A model generated the notes under the pieces. That model saw only the letters and a program-made list of their open reading frames with translations. It ran no database searches and was not told the DNA's origin. DNA of 49,463 nucleotides, from positions 1 to 49,463 of the forward strand of contig DATMNI010000273.1 of the NCBI GenBank assembly GCA_035570275.1. Reading direction: 5' to 3'. This stretch comes from DATMNI01 sp035570275. GTDB lineage: Bacteria > Acidobacteriota > Terriglobia > Bryobacterales > Bryobacteraceae. The position numbers and the translations under genes were made by a program. This document shows positions 1 through 8,610 of this stretch, piece after piece; positions within the stretch are counted from its first letter, which is position 1, and each line of letters starts with the position of its first letter.

Positions 1-136
1 GGCAGCCGTGCAACTGCCTGTGAATGCCTGCGGCAATACGTTTTCAGGAGAGCCGGATGTCGGGAAATCCGCTTGTCCGGTTCGACGAGGGGAGAGTGGG
101 TCGCACCGCAAGTTGTCGCCCTCTCTCCTACTCTAC
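1..136 (+). mobile_element. 3' end of a group II intron (domains V and VI)
   Basis: Positions 50-83 form a 34-nt domain V: it opens GAGCCGGATG, has a GAAA tetraloop at 64-67 and closes with TGTCCGGTTC, so the arms pair. This length and layout are canonical for group II introns. Positions 84-136 fit domain VI: GGGGAGAG pairs with CTCTCTCC, an unpaired A at 130 lies seven nucleotides from the end where the branch-point A is expected, and the intron ends in AC at 136. The reverse transcriptase gene would lie upstream, outside the window. The element would be a self-splicing retroelement; whether it is intact cannot be judged from 136 bases. Confidence 0.8.
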
Positions 137-242
137 CGTGAAATCTTGCTTTTTGAATCCCACGCTGCAAGCGATTCCCCTTACGCCAGACGCAAATTGT
201 CCTTCTTTTAGCCGGTCAACCAGTTTATTGTTTGACTCGGCC
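137..242 (+). mobile_element. Right half of a MITE-like repeat
   Basis: This stretch matches the right part of the complete element at 44091-44370. It begins with the same CGTGAAATCTTGC and ends with AGTTTATTGTTTGACTC, the right terminal inverted repeat of the complete copy. The left half is missing and the group II intron end abuts it exactly. No coding capacity is apparent. It reads as a repeat copy interrupted by the intron, with the other half expected upstream of the window. Confidence 0.65.
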
Positions 243-820
243 TGACTTTCCAAGGCGTGATTCCTCTTCGCCCACGGCGTAAGTGCTATGCGTTCGGCTT
301 CCCCCGATTCTTGCGCATCGAATCGCCGCGCATCTCCATGCGGTGGGAATTGTGCACGAGCCGGTCTGGAATGCCATCGGCCAGGGCTATATATCCCAGG
401 GCCTATACATCCCATGGCCGCCGGCACTCCGGGTTCACAATCAGGTGCAGTTGTTATCTGCACGGGTGAGCATTCAGATTCTCGTGTTACCTGCCGTTCG
501 TCCGCTCGATCAACCTCGCCCAGGCCATCGAGAGATCCGGCACTGCACGTCTTGGGTTGGCTGCGGATCGGGACCACAACGGCAAGCCGGTCCCGGACTT
601 TACCCAGCTCTTCCGCGCCACTTTTTCGGCCCTTTCTGCGCGCTTCCGCACCCCTCGTGGGCGCTTCCCCCGCCACCGGCTCCGAACCTCGACGGGGCAT
701 TCATTGACGGCATTATGTGCTGTTCTGCAGGTCAGGGTTTGGCGAAAAAACTCAAGGCCGCCCCTTCCAAGCCGATATGGGAACTAGAGACATTCAGACA
801 AATATGCCATCCAGGTTCTT
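243..820. other. Gene-free stretch, probably decayed
   Basis: No convincing gene was found here. Open frames exist on both strands, but they overlap one another, have no ribosome-binding site and resemble no family I recognise. A phrase in one plus frame near 545-600 (DHNGKPVPDF) looks protein-like, which hints at a broken coding sequence. Any promoter for motA must lie here, but no clear -35/-10 pair was seen. Confidence 0.4.
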
Positions 821-1765
821 ATGCTCGCAATAATCGGTATCGTCGTAGTGTTCGTGGCAGTGTTGGGCGGGTTTCTGCTGGAACGCGGCAATCCTTACGT
901 CCTGATGCAGCCGGCTGAGTTGCTGATCGTCGGGGGCGCCGCGGTGGGAATCGTCATAGTGGCCAATCCGCCTGCCGTCATCCGCAAGATGTGGCACGGG
1001 GCCGTCTCGGTGTTCCGGCCACCGGCGCATACGCCCAAGTCGTTCCTGCGGAACCTGCGCATGCTTTACGAAGTGTTCGTCTACGTGCAGCGCGCCGGCA
1101 TCAAGGAGTTGGAGAACCATATCGAGGATCCGGGGGCAAGCGCGATCTTCGCCAATCATCCGGAATTCCTGGCGGACCGGCCGACGCGGGAGTTCGTATG
1201 CGACACCTTGCGCATGCTGGTAATCGGCGCCACCACGCCGCACGAACTCGATCAGCTCATGGACTTGGATATCGAGGTCCAACGGAGCGGCCGGCAGCAT
1301 TCGGTGAGCGCGTTGAGCGCCGTTGCCGACGCGCTTCCGGGCCTGGGCATTGTGGCGGCGGTGCTGGGAGTGGTCATCACTATGGGGGCCATCGGCGGGT
1401 CGCCCGAAACGGTGGGGCAGAAGGTCGCGGCCGCGCTGGTGGGCACGTTTCTCGGGATCCTGCTGTGCTACGGCGTGGTGGGGCCGGTGGCGGCACGGCT
1501 GGAGTACCTGGGAGAGACCGACGCGCAATTTCAACACGTGCTGCGGATCGCGATCGTGTCATTTGCGCGGGGAGCGTCGCCAATCCTGGCCGTGGAATAT
1601 GCGCGCCGGTCAATCCCGGTGGAACTTCGGCCGTCCTTTCTCGATATGGAGATCGTGATCAAGAAGGAAGCCAAGATTCTCGCCGCACCCAAGCCGAATC
1701 TACCGAACGTACCGAATCTACCGAACACACAGGGGGCCCCGCATGCCGACGCTCAGCCTGCCTGA
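821..1765 (+). CDS. motA: Flagellar motor stator protein MotA
   Basis: This 314-residue protein is an inner-membrane proton-channel subunit of the flagellar stator. Hydrophobic segments lie at about residues 2-20, 32-50, 171-192 and 202-223, the four-helix MotA plan with a cytoplasmic loop between helices 2 and 3. Pro173 (ALPGLGIV) and Pro222 (GVVGPVAARL) fall at the same numbers as the two essential prolines of E. coli MotA, and R91/E98 lie where the loop charges that contact the rotor are expected. The last 23 bases overlap motB, so the two are co-transcribed and probably translationally coupled. The C-terminus has a PNLPNVPNLPN-type low-complexity tail. No other flagellar gene is present in the window, so this could be a stator serving another rotary or gliding machine. 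Confidence 0.93.
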   Translation: MLAIIGIVVVFVAVLGGFLLERGNPYVLMQPAELLIVGGAAVGIVIVANPPAVIRKMWHGAVSVFRPPAHTPKSFLRNLRMLYEVFVYVQRAGIKELENHIEDPGASAIFANHPEFLADRPTREFVCDTLRMLVIGATTPHELDQLMDLDIEVQRSGRQHSVSALSAVADALPGLGIVAAVLGVVITMGAIGGSPETVGQKVAAALVGTFLGILLCYGVVGPVAARLEYLGETDAQFQHVLRIAIVSFARGASPILAVEYARRSIPVELRPSFLDMEIVIKKEAKILAAPKPNLPNVPNLPNTQGAPHADAQPA

Positions 1766-2477
1766 CGATGCGGGGCCGGCCCGGGTATCGACCCGGCGGA
1801 TGCAGCCACGCAAACACGGCGGCGCCTGGAAAGTGGCTTACGCGGATTTTGTTACGGCCATGATGGCTTTGTTCATCGTGCTTTGGCTGATGAACAGCAG
1901 CGACAAGGTGAAGGCATCGGTCCACGGCTATTTTCTCGACCCGAAGGGCTATACCCGAACCTTGGGTGCGGGGCCGGCCAATTCGGGCGAAGGGCTCAAG
2001 ATGGACCGGCGGAGTCTCCCCGATCTGCAAAAGCAGATTGAGCAGGCGATGCGCAAGATGCCGGAGTTTGAGAAGATCAAAGGTAATGTTTTGACCAGTG
2101 TCACGGGAGACGGGCTGCGCATCGATCTGGTGGAGAACGACCAAGGCATGTTCTTCGTGACCGGGAACGCCGCGCCAACCGCCGCGGGGCAGCGTTTGCT
2201 GGAGACCCTGGGCCGGGAGCTGGGGCGAATGCCGAACCCGATTGTGGTGGAAGGTCACACGGATGCCAGGCCGTTTCGCAACACCTCGAATGCCTACGGC
2301 AACTGGGAACTGGGCGCGGACCGGGCCAACGCCGCCCGGCGGTTGTTGAACGTCTACGGAGTGAGGCGGGAGCAGGTGAAGGAAGTGCGGGGGTTCGCGG
2401 ATCAAAAACTATTCAACGCACAGGACCCTTTCGATCCCAGGAACCGGAGGGTGTCGGTGGTGGTGAAGCTGGAGTAA
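1743..2477 (+). CDS. motB: Flagellar motor protein MotB (OmpA/peptidoglycan-binding)
   Basis: This 244-residue protein is the partner of MotA. A short basic N-terminus (RKHGG) precedes a single membrane helix at about 34-52 (YADFVTAMMALFIVLWLM). Asp35 in this helix is the expected proton-binding aspartate. The C-terminal part from about residue 110 is an OmpA-like peptidoglycan-binding domain, with VEGHTDARP and the GADRANAARR stretch typical of the fold, which anchors the stator to the cell wall. The ATG lies inside the end of motA. The gene is followed by an inverted repeat that probably ends transcription. Family assignment is firm; the machine it drives is inferred. Confidence 0.93.
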   Translation: MPTLSLPDDAGPARVSTRRMQPRKHGGAWKVAYADFVTAMMALFIVLWLMNSSDKVKASVHGYFLDPKGYTRTLGAGPANSGEGLKMDRRSLPDLQKQIEQAMRKMPEFEKIKGNVLTSVTGDGLRIDLVENDQGMFFVTGNAAPTAAGQRLLETLGRELGRMPNPIVVEGHTDARPFRNTSNAYGNWELGADRANAARRLLNVYGVRREQVKEVRGFADQKLFNAQDPFDPRNRRVSVVVKLE

Positions 2478-2481
2478 AGAA

Positions 2482-2580
2482 GCTTTCAGCTATCAGCTAT
2501 CAGCGTTCAGCTTGAACCTGGCGCACGCGCCGGGCTCAGGGTTTAGCTGATAGCTGACCGCTGATAGCTGACCGCTTTTT
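2482..2580. terminator. Inverted repeat built of short tandem repeats between convergent genes
   Basis: The 98 bases between motB and the convergent regulator hold CAGCTATCAGCTATCAG on the left and TTTAGCTGATAGCTGACCGCTGATAGCTG on the right, which is its complement in reverse order. Each arm is itself built of seven- to eight-base repeats around AGCTATC/GATAGCT. A run of T follows at 2575-2580. The arrangement would fold into a long hairpin and could terminate transcription from either side. Confidence 0.6.
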
Positions 2581-3360
2581 TCACAGTTTAAACAGTTCCC
2601 GCAGCCGGCGAGTCTGCACGCGGCTTACCGGGACTTCGGTGTGTTTCTTATCGTCCATGCGAAGCTGGTAGCTGGATTTGAACCACGGCACCACTTCCTT
2701 GATCCGGTTGATGTTCACCAGGTAGGACCGGTGCACGCGCCAGAACATGTCGCGGTCCAGGTTGGCTTGCAGGTCCTCGATGGTCCGGTAGTTGGAGTGG
2801 CCCTCCACGTTGGTGGTCACCAGGGTGATCAGGCCATCGTCGATGGTGGCGTAAATCACATCGCTGGCGTCCACGATCAGGTATCGGTTGGCGGCTCGCA
2901 CCATCAGCTTGGTCCGCGGCGTAGCCGTTGGGACCTTGAGCGCCGGGACGGGTTCAAGCGTGGCCTTACGATCCTGGATGGACCGGCGCGCGCGGTCGAT
3001 GGTTTCGGCCAGCCGGCCCTTGTCGACCGGCTTGAGCAGGTAGTCCAGTGCCTCCAGCCGGAAGGCCTGCACGGCATACTGGTCGTAGGCGGTGACAAAG
3101 ATGAAGTGCGGCAGCTCAATTCCCGTTTCGCGCAGCCGTCGCACCACTTCGAGGCCGTCCAGACCCGGCATATGCACATCCAGGAATACCAGTTCCGGCT
3201 CCCGTGTCTGGATTAGTTCCAGGGCTTCCAAGCCGTTGGAACCCCTTGCAATTACTTCCACTTCCGGGAAATCGTTCAGCAGGTAGGAGAGCTCGTCGCA
3301 CGCCAGCGGTTCATCGTCAACGACAACTGTGGTGAGAGTGGCTGTCGCATGTTCCCGCAT
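2581..3360 (-). CDS. LytTR-family response regulator
   Basis: This protein of about 259 residues is a two-component response regulator. The N-terminal receiver domain (about 10-125) shows the acidic pair in VVVDDEP, the phospho-acceptor Asp in LVFLDVHMPG, the conserved Thr in IFVTAYD and the Lys in YLLKPVDK. A linker follows, then a LytTR DNA-binding domain from about 155 to the end, with FWRVHRSYLVNINRI, the signature of this fold. Such proteins bind paired direct repeats upstream of target genes. No histidine kinase is adjacent, so it is orphan in this window. The frame is open further upstream, but ATG at 3360 is chosen because the extra 22 residues match nothing. It is divergent from the inositol-phosphate synthase gene. 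Confidence 0.92.
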   Translation of the reverse strand: MREHATATLTTVVVDDEPLACDELSYLLNDFPEVEVIARGSNGLEALELIQTREPELVFLDVHMPGLDGLEVVRRLRETGIELPHFIFVTAYDQYAVQAFRLEALDYLLKPVDKGRLAETIDRARRSIQDRKATLEPVPALKVPTATPRTKLMVRAANRYLIVDASDVIYATIDDGLITLVTTNVEGHSNYRTIEDLQANLDRDMFWRVHRSYLVNINRIKEVVPWFKSSYQLRMDDKKHTEVPVSRVQTRRLRELFKL

Positions 3361-3403
3361 GGAGTTGGTATTATAACATTTCGGATTCGAAGGAGAATGC
3401 ATT
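3361..3403. promoter_or_regulatory. Divergent start region: -10 box on the minus strand, Shine-Dalgarno on the plus strand
   Basis: On the minus strand a perfect TATAAT lies at 3375-3370, only nine bases before the regulator's ATG, with no good -35 at the usual distance. If it is used, the transcript would have almost no leader. On the plus strand AAGGAG lies at 3390-3395. The nearest ATG (3397) is one base away, which is too close, while TTG at 3403 has seven-base spacing. I therefore place the start of the downstream gene at 3403. Confidence 0.45.
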
Positions 3404-4722
3404 TGCCCAACAAAGACAACGTCCAAATTGCGCCTGCCGAGGGCAAGCTAGGAGTGCTCATACCGGGCATGGGCGCGGTGACGACGACGTTCATCGCGGG
3501 CCTCGAAGCCATCAAGCGCGGCCAAGGTAAACCCATTGGTTCCCTCACGCAACTGGCAACCATCCGGCTGGGAAAACGCACCGAGGGCCGTAGTCCGGCC
3601 ATCAAGGATTTTGTTCCGCTGGCGGGAATCGAAGACATCGAAGTAGGCTGCTGGGACATTTTCGAAGACAATGCGTACGAAGCGGCGGTGAAGGCCGGTG
3701 TTCTGGATATGCCGCTGCTGGAACAGTTGAAGGAACCGCTTTCGGCTATCAAGCCGATGAAGGCGGTATTCGACCAGAACTTCGTGAAGCGCATCAATGG
3801 GCCGAATGTGATGACCGGCGGCTCCAAGATGAGCTACGCCGAGCGGGTAATGGACGACATCCGTCAATTCAAGCAGCGCACCGGGGTTTCCCGCATGACG
3901 ATGATCTGGTGCGGCTCCACCGAGGTCTATCACGAGGCGGCGCCGGTGCACGCCACGCTCCAGGATTTCGAGTGCGGCCTGCAAAAGAGCGACCCGGAGA
4001 TTTCGGCCAGCCAGATTTACGCCTATGCGGCGCTGAAAATGGGCATCCCGTACGCCAACGGCGCGCCGCACCTCACTACGGACATGCCGGCGTTGCTGGA
4101 ACTGGCCCGCAATATGAACGTGCCGGTTTGCGGCAAGGACTACAAGAGCGGCCAGACGTTTATGAAGACCCTGATAGCGCCCGGGCTCAAGTCGCGGATG
4201 CTGGGTCTGAACGGCTGGTTTTCGACCAACATTCTGGGCAATCGCGATGGCGAGGTGCTGGACGAACCGGGCTCGTTCCGCTCCAAGGAAGTCAGCAAGT
4301 CGTCGGCGCTGGAGCACATTCTGCAAAAGGATTTGTATCCCGACTTGTACCGCGAGTTCTACCACAAAGTTCGAATTGAGTATTATCCGCCCCGGGGCGA
4401 CGCCAAAGAGGGGTGGGACAACATCGATATTTTCGGGTGGCTGGGCTACCCGATGCAGATTAAGATCAATTTCCTATGCCGCGATTCCATTCTGGCCGCG
4501 CCGCTGGTTCTGGACCTGGTGCTGTTCCTGGATCTGGCGCAGCGCGCCGGCATGCGCGGGGTGCAGGAGTGGCTGTCGTTCTACTTTAAAGCACCCATGC
4601 ACGCGGCCGAGGTTTACCCCGAGCACGACATCTTCATCCAGCTCATGAAACTGAAGAACACGCTGCGCTGGATGCGGGGCGAAGACCTGATTACGCACCT
4701 GGGCCTGGAATATTACGACTAG
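3403..4722 (+). CDS. ino1: Inositol-3-phosphate synthase
   Basis: This protein of about 439 residues converts glucose 6-phosphate to 1L-myo-inositol 1-phosphate with NAD, the first step towards inositol lipids and inositol-derived solutes. The N-terminal Rossmann motif is GVLIPGMGAVTTT. Family signatures follow in order: TEVYHEAAPVHATL, IPYANGAPHLTTD, GKDYKSGQT (active-site lysines), NGWFSTNILGNRDGEVL and RDSILAAPLVLDLV. The length fits the actinobacterial/archaeal branch of the family. AAGGAG is positioned for the TTG at 3403; ATG at 3397 is the alternative and adds two residues. The next gene, a dehydrogenase-like epimerase, is on the same strand 95 bases on, and the two may be co-transcribed. 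Confidence 0.93.
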   Translation: MPNKDNVQIAPAEGKLGVLIPGMGAVTTTFIAGLEAIKRGQGKPIGSLTQLATIRLGKRTEGRSPAIKDFVPLAGIEDIEVGCWDIFEDNAYEAAVKAGVLDMPLLEQLKEPLSAIKPMKAVFDQNFVKRINGPNVMTGGSKMSYAERVMDDIRQFKQRTGVSRMTMIWCGSTEVYHEAAPVHATLQDFECGLQKSDPEISASQIYAYAALKMGIPYANGAPHLTTDMPALLELARNMNVPVCGKDYKSGQTFMKTLIAPGLKSRMLGLNGWFSTNILGNRDGEVLDEPGSFRSKEVSKSSALEHILQKDLYPDLYREFYHKVRIEYYPPRGDAKEGWDNIDIFGWLGYPMQIKINFLCRDSILAAPLVLDLVLFLDLAQRAGMRGVQEWLSFYFKAPMHAAEVYPEHDIFIQLMKLKNTLRWMRGEDLITHLGLEYYD

Positions 4723-4817
4723 CCGCTGTATTGTGTGAAGACACGGATGTTTCGGGGCCGAAGGCCTGGTTCTTAGTCCGGGCAACCCCGGGGCCGCGTC
4801 TTAGTGTCTGGAGATCT

Positions 4818-5813
4818 ATGAAAGTTTTGGTGATTGGGGGAACTCTATTCATCGGCAAGCTGCTGGTGGAAGAGTTGCTCAAGGGAGGGCACGACATTGC
4901 GGTGCTGCACCGCAGGCCGAAGCACGACCTGAGCAAGCGCGTCGAGAACTTGATGGCGGATCGCAACGATGCGGCGTCCTTGGGTGAAGCCTTGTCCGGC
5001 CGCCGGTTCGAAGTGGTATTCGACAATGTATACGACTGGGAGCGCGGCACCACGGCGGCGCAGGTGGAGGCCACGGTGCGCGCCTGCGGCAAGCGCGTTT
5101 CGCGCTACATCTTCATGTCGAGCGTGGCGGCCTATGGCGACGGCCTCAATCACAAAGAGAGCGACCCGCTGGCGCCGGACTATCATCCCGAACCGTACGT
5201 GAGCCACAAGGCCACCACGGAGAGGCTGTTGTTCCGCATGCACGCCCAAACCGGCTTCCCGCTGGTGACGTTCCGGCCGCCGTTCATCTACGGCGCCGGC
5301 AATCCGTTCTATCGGGAGCAGTTCTTCTGGGACCGCCTGCGCGCCGGCCGGCCCATCATCATCCCCGGCGACGGCCACCGCCTGATGCAGTTCACCTATG
5401 TGAACGACCTGGTGCAGGCCATGGTGCGGGCAATGGTGGATCCGAAGGCGGTGGGCGAGGCTTTCAACATTGGCGATCCGAAGCCGCTCACGCAGGTGGA
5501 GTTCGTGGAGAAACTGGCGAAGGCGGCCAACGTGGAGCCGACCCTGGTGCGGGTGCCGCGCGACGTCATCGCGCAAGCCGGCGGTAGCGCCATGCAGGAG
5601 CCCTACTACTTCGGCGAGTATTACGACGTGCCCCCCATCACCGAGAACATCGGCAAGGTGACGCGCATGTTGAAGATGAAGCTGACGCCATTCGATTTGG
5701 GCCTGAAGGACACCTACAAGTGGTACACGCGCAACCACAAGCCGCGGACCGCGGGCTTCGAGTTCGACGAGAAGGTGCTGGCGATGGCAAAGTCGGGGTC
5801 GGTAGTGGGGTAG
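4818..5813 (+). CDS. NAD-dependent epimerase/dehydratase (extended SDR)
   Basis: This 331-residue protein is a sugar-nucleotide-type epimerase or dehydratase of the extended short-chain dehydrogenase superfamily. The N-terminal nucleotide-binding motif is VLVIGGTLFIGKLL. The catalytic YxxxK is YVSHK at about residue 132, with the upstream serines in MSSVAAYGD. RPPFIYGAGN is the usual substrate-loop motif. ATG at 4818 is preceded by GGAGA with good spacing; the frame is open 29 codons upstream, but that part has no homology. The substrate cannot be read from sequence. Its position after inositol-phosphate synthase suggests a polyol or sugar-phosphate substrate, which is inference only. Confidence 0.88.
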   Translation: MKVLVIGGTLFIGKLLVEELLKGGHDIAVLHRRPKHDLSKRVENLMADRNDAASLGEALSGRRFEVVFDNVYDWERGTTAAQVEATVRACGKRVSRYIFMSSVAAYGDGLNHKESDPLAPDYHPEPYVSHKATTERLLFRMHAQTGFPLVTFRPPFIYGAGNPFYREQFFWDRLRAGRPIIIPGDGHRLMQFTYVNDLVQAMVRAMVDPKAVGEAFNIGDPKPLTQVEFVEKLAKAANVEPTLVRVPRDVIAQAGGSAMQEPYYFGEYYDVPPITENIGKVTRMLKMKLTPFDLGLKDTYKWYTRNHKPRTAGFEFDEKVLAMAKSGSVVG

Positions 5814-5936
5814 GTGTCCGGCCGGCTCTGAGTGGATCAGGCCGGTTGCACCCGCGTCCGTCCGCTTACGGAAGTTCCAGACCAAAACTTGGAAGACTCG
5901 AAGGCGCTGCTGCGTCCTATCCGGGTGAGCATCGCC

Positions 5937-8408
5937 ATGGATCGGTGGATGGATCTGCGGATGGACCTGCGGCAGGCGGTCCGCCAACTGCGCCAGTGCC
6001 CCGGGTTCGCGGCAGTGTCCATCCTCTCGCTGGCACTCGGCATCGGTGCGACCGCGAGCGTGTTTAGCGTTGTCTACGGTGCGCTGCTTGACCCTTATCC
6101 TTACCGCGGGTCCCGCCGCATGGTCCAGGTTCGCTTGCATGGCCAGTCAGGCCAGAGGAATTTCCTGCTTCTGTCGTCCCGCCAGTTCGCCGATTTCCAA
6201 AAGCTGGATGTGCTGGATGGCGCTGTTGCCATGGACAAGTGGGACATGGTCTCAACCGGCGATGCTTTGCCTGAGGCTGTTGGCACCGCGCACCTCTCCG
6301 CCGATGCGTTCGGTTACTTCGGCGTTCCGCCAATTCTAGGCCGGACCTTTTCGGATGCGGCCGGTTCGGGTGCGGCGGGCCCCGGCGAAGACCGTGAACA
6401 CGTGGCAGTCCTGAGTTACGCATTCTGGCAGCGCCGGTATGGCGGGGGCGCCGGTGCGATCGGGAAGTTGCTGCAACTGGATCGTCGGAATTACACCATC
6501 ATCGGCGTGGTTCCCCCGCGGTTCCGATGGGGCAATAGCGATGTGTACACACCACTGGCCGTGACCTCCGATCCCAACCGGATCTACATGGTGGACGCCC
6601 GGCTGAAAAACGGCGTGAGCTACCAAACGGCCGAGGCCGAAATGCAGCCATTGCTGGAGCAGTTCGCCCGGGAAACACCGGCCCACTTCCCGCTGGCCTT
6701 TCGGGTGCACGTCACCAGTTTGACGGGTGTGGTTGCCGGGCAGTTCAAAGGGACGCTGCTGCTTCTGTTCGCTGCCGTGGCGGTGCTGCTGGCTGTCGGC
6801 TGCGCCAACGTCTCCATTCTGCTGCTTGCGCGCGGCACGGGGCGGCTGCAAGAGTTTGCCGTGCGCGCGGCGTTGGGCGCGAGCCGCGGCCGGCTGCTGG
6901 GACAACTGTTCACGGAGTCCCTGCTGCTGGCGATGGCGGGCGGAGCGGCTGGAGTTCTGCTGGCGATGGCAGTGGTGAAGGCGATTGCGGTGTGGGTACC
7001 CAAGGGCACTTTCCCCCCGGAAGCTGTCATCCGCTTAAATGTACCGGTACTGGTATTCTGTACCGCTGTGGCCGTGATCGCCGGGATTGTATCCGGCACT
7101 TCGCCGGCTCTGCGTTTCTCGGTTCCTCAACTGAACGAACTCATCCGGGCCGCGGGGCAGCGGGCAACCGCGGGCACGCGGAGCAGGCGCACACACGCCA
7201 TTCTGGTGGCTTCGCAAGTAGCGCTTACGCTGCTTCTGCTAACCGCTGCCGCGGGCGCCACGCACACTTTTGTCACGGTTTACCGCACCAGGCTGGGTTA
7301 CGATCCGCACCATGTTCTAACCGCCAGCATCTCGCTGCCGGACGGCAATTACACAACGTACCAAGGCCGGGCGGCATTCTACAACCGAATTCACCAGCGC
7401 ATCGCGGCATTGCCGGGCGTCAAGTCGGCGGCGGTTGCCCTCTCTTCGATTCCGCCGGCGGAGGACTTCCGCCAAGGTTTGGAGATCATGGGCCGCGCTC
7501 CCGAGAAGGGCCAATCCGTCGACGTTCAGGAAACTACCGGCGAGTACTTCGCCACGCTGGGTATTCCGCTGATCGAGGGACGGGTCTGGTCCGCGGCGGA
7601 AAACGGCCGAGCCGCTCGCGTGGCGGTCGTCAACCGGGAAATGGTGCGGCGCTTTTGGCCTGGTGGCACTTCTACAACAGCAACATCGCGGGCTCTTGGG
7701 CAACGGATCAGGCTACCCGAGTTCAAGGTATTTAATGCGTGGATTGTGGCGGCCAAGGGGAGTAACGACTGGTTAGAGATTATCGGTGTTGCGGGTGACA
7801 CGCCCAACCGCGGATTGCGCGAGCCGGTGGCCGCGGCAGCGTACGTTCCGTACACGCTGCTGATGGGGGATTCCATGGACCTGGTGATCCGGACGGAAGC
7901 GGCGCCTTTGAGTCTGGTTCGCGCGGTTCGCGAACAGATCCATTCCGTGGACGCGGGCCAACCCGTTTCGAAGACACAAACAGGCGAAGATCTGCTGCGT
8001 GTCGAAGGGTGGGCGCGCGAACAATTCGTAGCCTCCCTGTTCCTGGTGTTCGCGGCCCTGTCTCTGACGCTGGCGGCCAGCGGGTTGTATTCCGTATTGT
8101 CCTACGCGACGGCCCAGCGCTCGCAGGAATTCGGCATTCGGGTGGCGCTGGGTGCGCCGGGTCGCCAGATCGTACAACTCGTCCTCACGTCCGCGGCGAA
8201 GACTGTCGGAGCGGGTTTAGTCATCGGCCTGGCGCTTACCGCCGCATTCGGACGCCTGATGGCGCGCTGGGCCGCGGGGGGCATTTACGACCCGGTCATG
8301 CTGGGCGCGGTCACGGTGCTGCTGTTTGGCGTCAGTAGCCTGGCCGCGTATTTGCCGGCGCGGCGCGCTGCCAGAGCCGATCCGATTCGAGTGTTGCGGT
8401 CTGAATAG
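5937..8408 (+). CDS. ADOP-family ABC permease (MacB/FtsX-like)
   Basis: This protein of about 823 residues belongs to the 'acidobacterial duplicated orphan permease' type, which consists of two FtsX-like permease units in one chain without a linked ATPase. It starts MDLRQAVRQLRQCPGFAAVSILSLALGIGA, very typical of the family. A membrane helix near the N-terminus leads into a MacB-type periplasmic domain (LSADAFGYFGVPPILGRTF, VVPPRFRWG). Three helices lie around residues 260-400, then a second periplasmic domain with the matching PLIEGRVWSAAENG stretch, then three more C-terminal helices (EFGIRVALGAPGRQIVQLV). GTG at 5832 would add 35 residues that do not look like the family, so ATG at 5937 is preferred. 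No ATP-binding partner is nearby. The substrate is unknown. Confidence 0.9.
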   Translation: MDRWMDLRMDLRQAVRQLRQCPGFAAVSILSLALGIGATASVFSVVYGALLDPYPYRGSRRMVQVRLHGQSGQRNFLLLSSRQFADFQKLDVLDGAVAMDKWDMVSTGDALPEAVGTAHLSADAFGYFGVPPILGRTFSDAAGSGAAGPGEDREHVAVLSYAFWQRRYGGGAGAIGKLLQLDRRNYTIIGVVPPRFRWGNSDVYTPLAVTSDPNRIYMVDARLKNGVSYQTAEAEMQPLLEQFARETPAHFPLAFRVHVTSLTGVVAGQFKGTLLLLFAAVAVLLAVGCANVSILLLARGTGRLQEFAVRAALGASRGRLLGQLFTESLLLAMAGGAAGVLLAMAVVKAIAVWVPKGTFPPEAVIRLNVPVLVFCTAVAVIAGIVSGTSPALRFSVPQLNELIRAAGQRATAGTRSRRTHAILVASQVALTLLLLTAAAGATHTFVTVYRTRLGYDPHHVLTASISLPDGNYTTYQGRAAFYNRIHQRIAALPGVKSAAVALSSIPPAEDFRQGLEIMGRAPEKGQSVDVQETTGEYFATLGIPLIEGRVWSAAENGRAARVAVVNREMVRRFWPGGTSTTATSRALGQRIRLPEFKVFNAWIVAAKGSNDWLEIIGVAGDTPNRGLREPVAAAAYVPYTLLMGDSMDLVIRTEAAPLSLVRAVREQIHSVDAGQPVSKTQTGEDLLRVEGWAREQFVASLFLVFAALSLTLAASGLYSVLSYATAQRSQEFGIRVALGAPGRQIVQLVLTSAAKTVGAGLVIGLALTAAFGRLMARWAAGGIYDPVMLGAVTVLLFGVSSLAAYLPARRAARADPIRVLRSE

Positions 8409-8610
8409 GTTCCACCGCGGTCTCAGTAGGTTCCATCTGCCCCGCCGGCTTTCGGAAACTCAGACAAATTACAAGCTCGTGCCGGCTTGGTCGTTGAAGA
8501 AGTTGATGCCGCCAACCTGGTACACCACATCGATGGCCTGGTAAGTGGCAGATGTTCGGCTGCGCCATCGAAGAGCTATTGCAACATTCGTGGTATATAA
8601 CAAGTAACCG

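Noticed and set aside
128..700. 190-codon open frame on the minus strand across the intron/MITE junction
   Set aside because: It runs through the intron end and repeat, has no ribosome-binding site and reads as arginine/proline-rich antisense text.
4845..6140. 431-codon antisense frame over the epimerase gene
   Set aside because: It mirrors the codon positions of the real gene and crosses into the ADOP gene; it has no motifs.
8469..8540. Minus-strand text YQAIDVVYQVGGINFFNDQAGTSL as a remnant of a receptor or other protein
   Set aside because: It looks protein-like, but it is too short to assign and has no continuation in a neighbouring frame.
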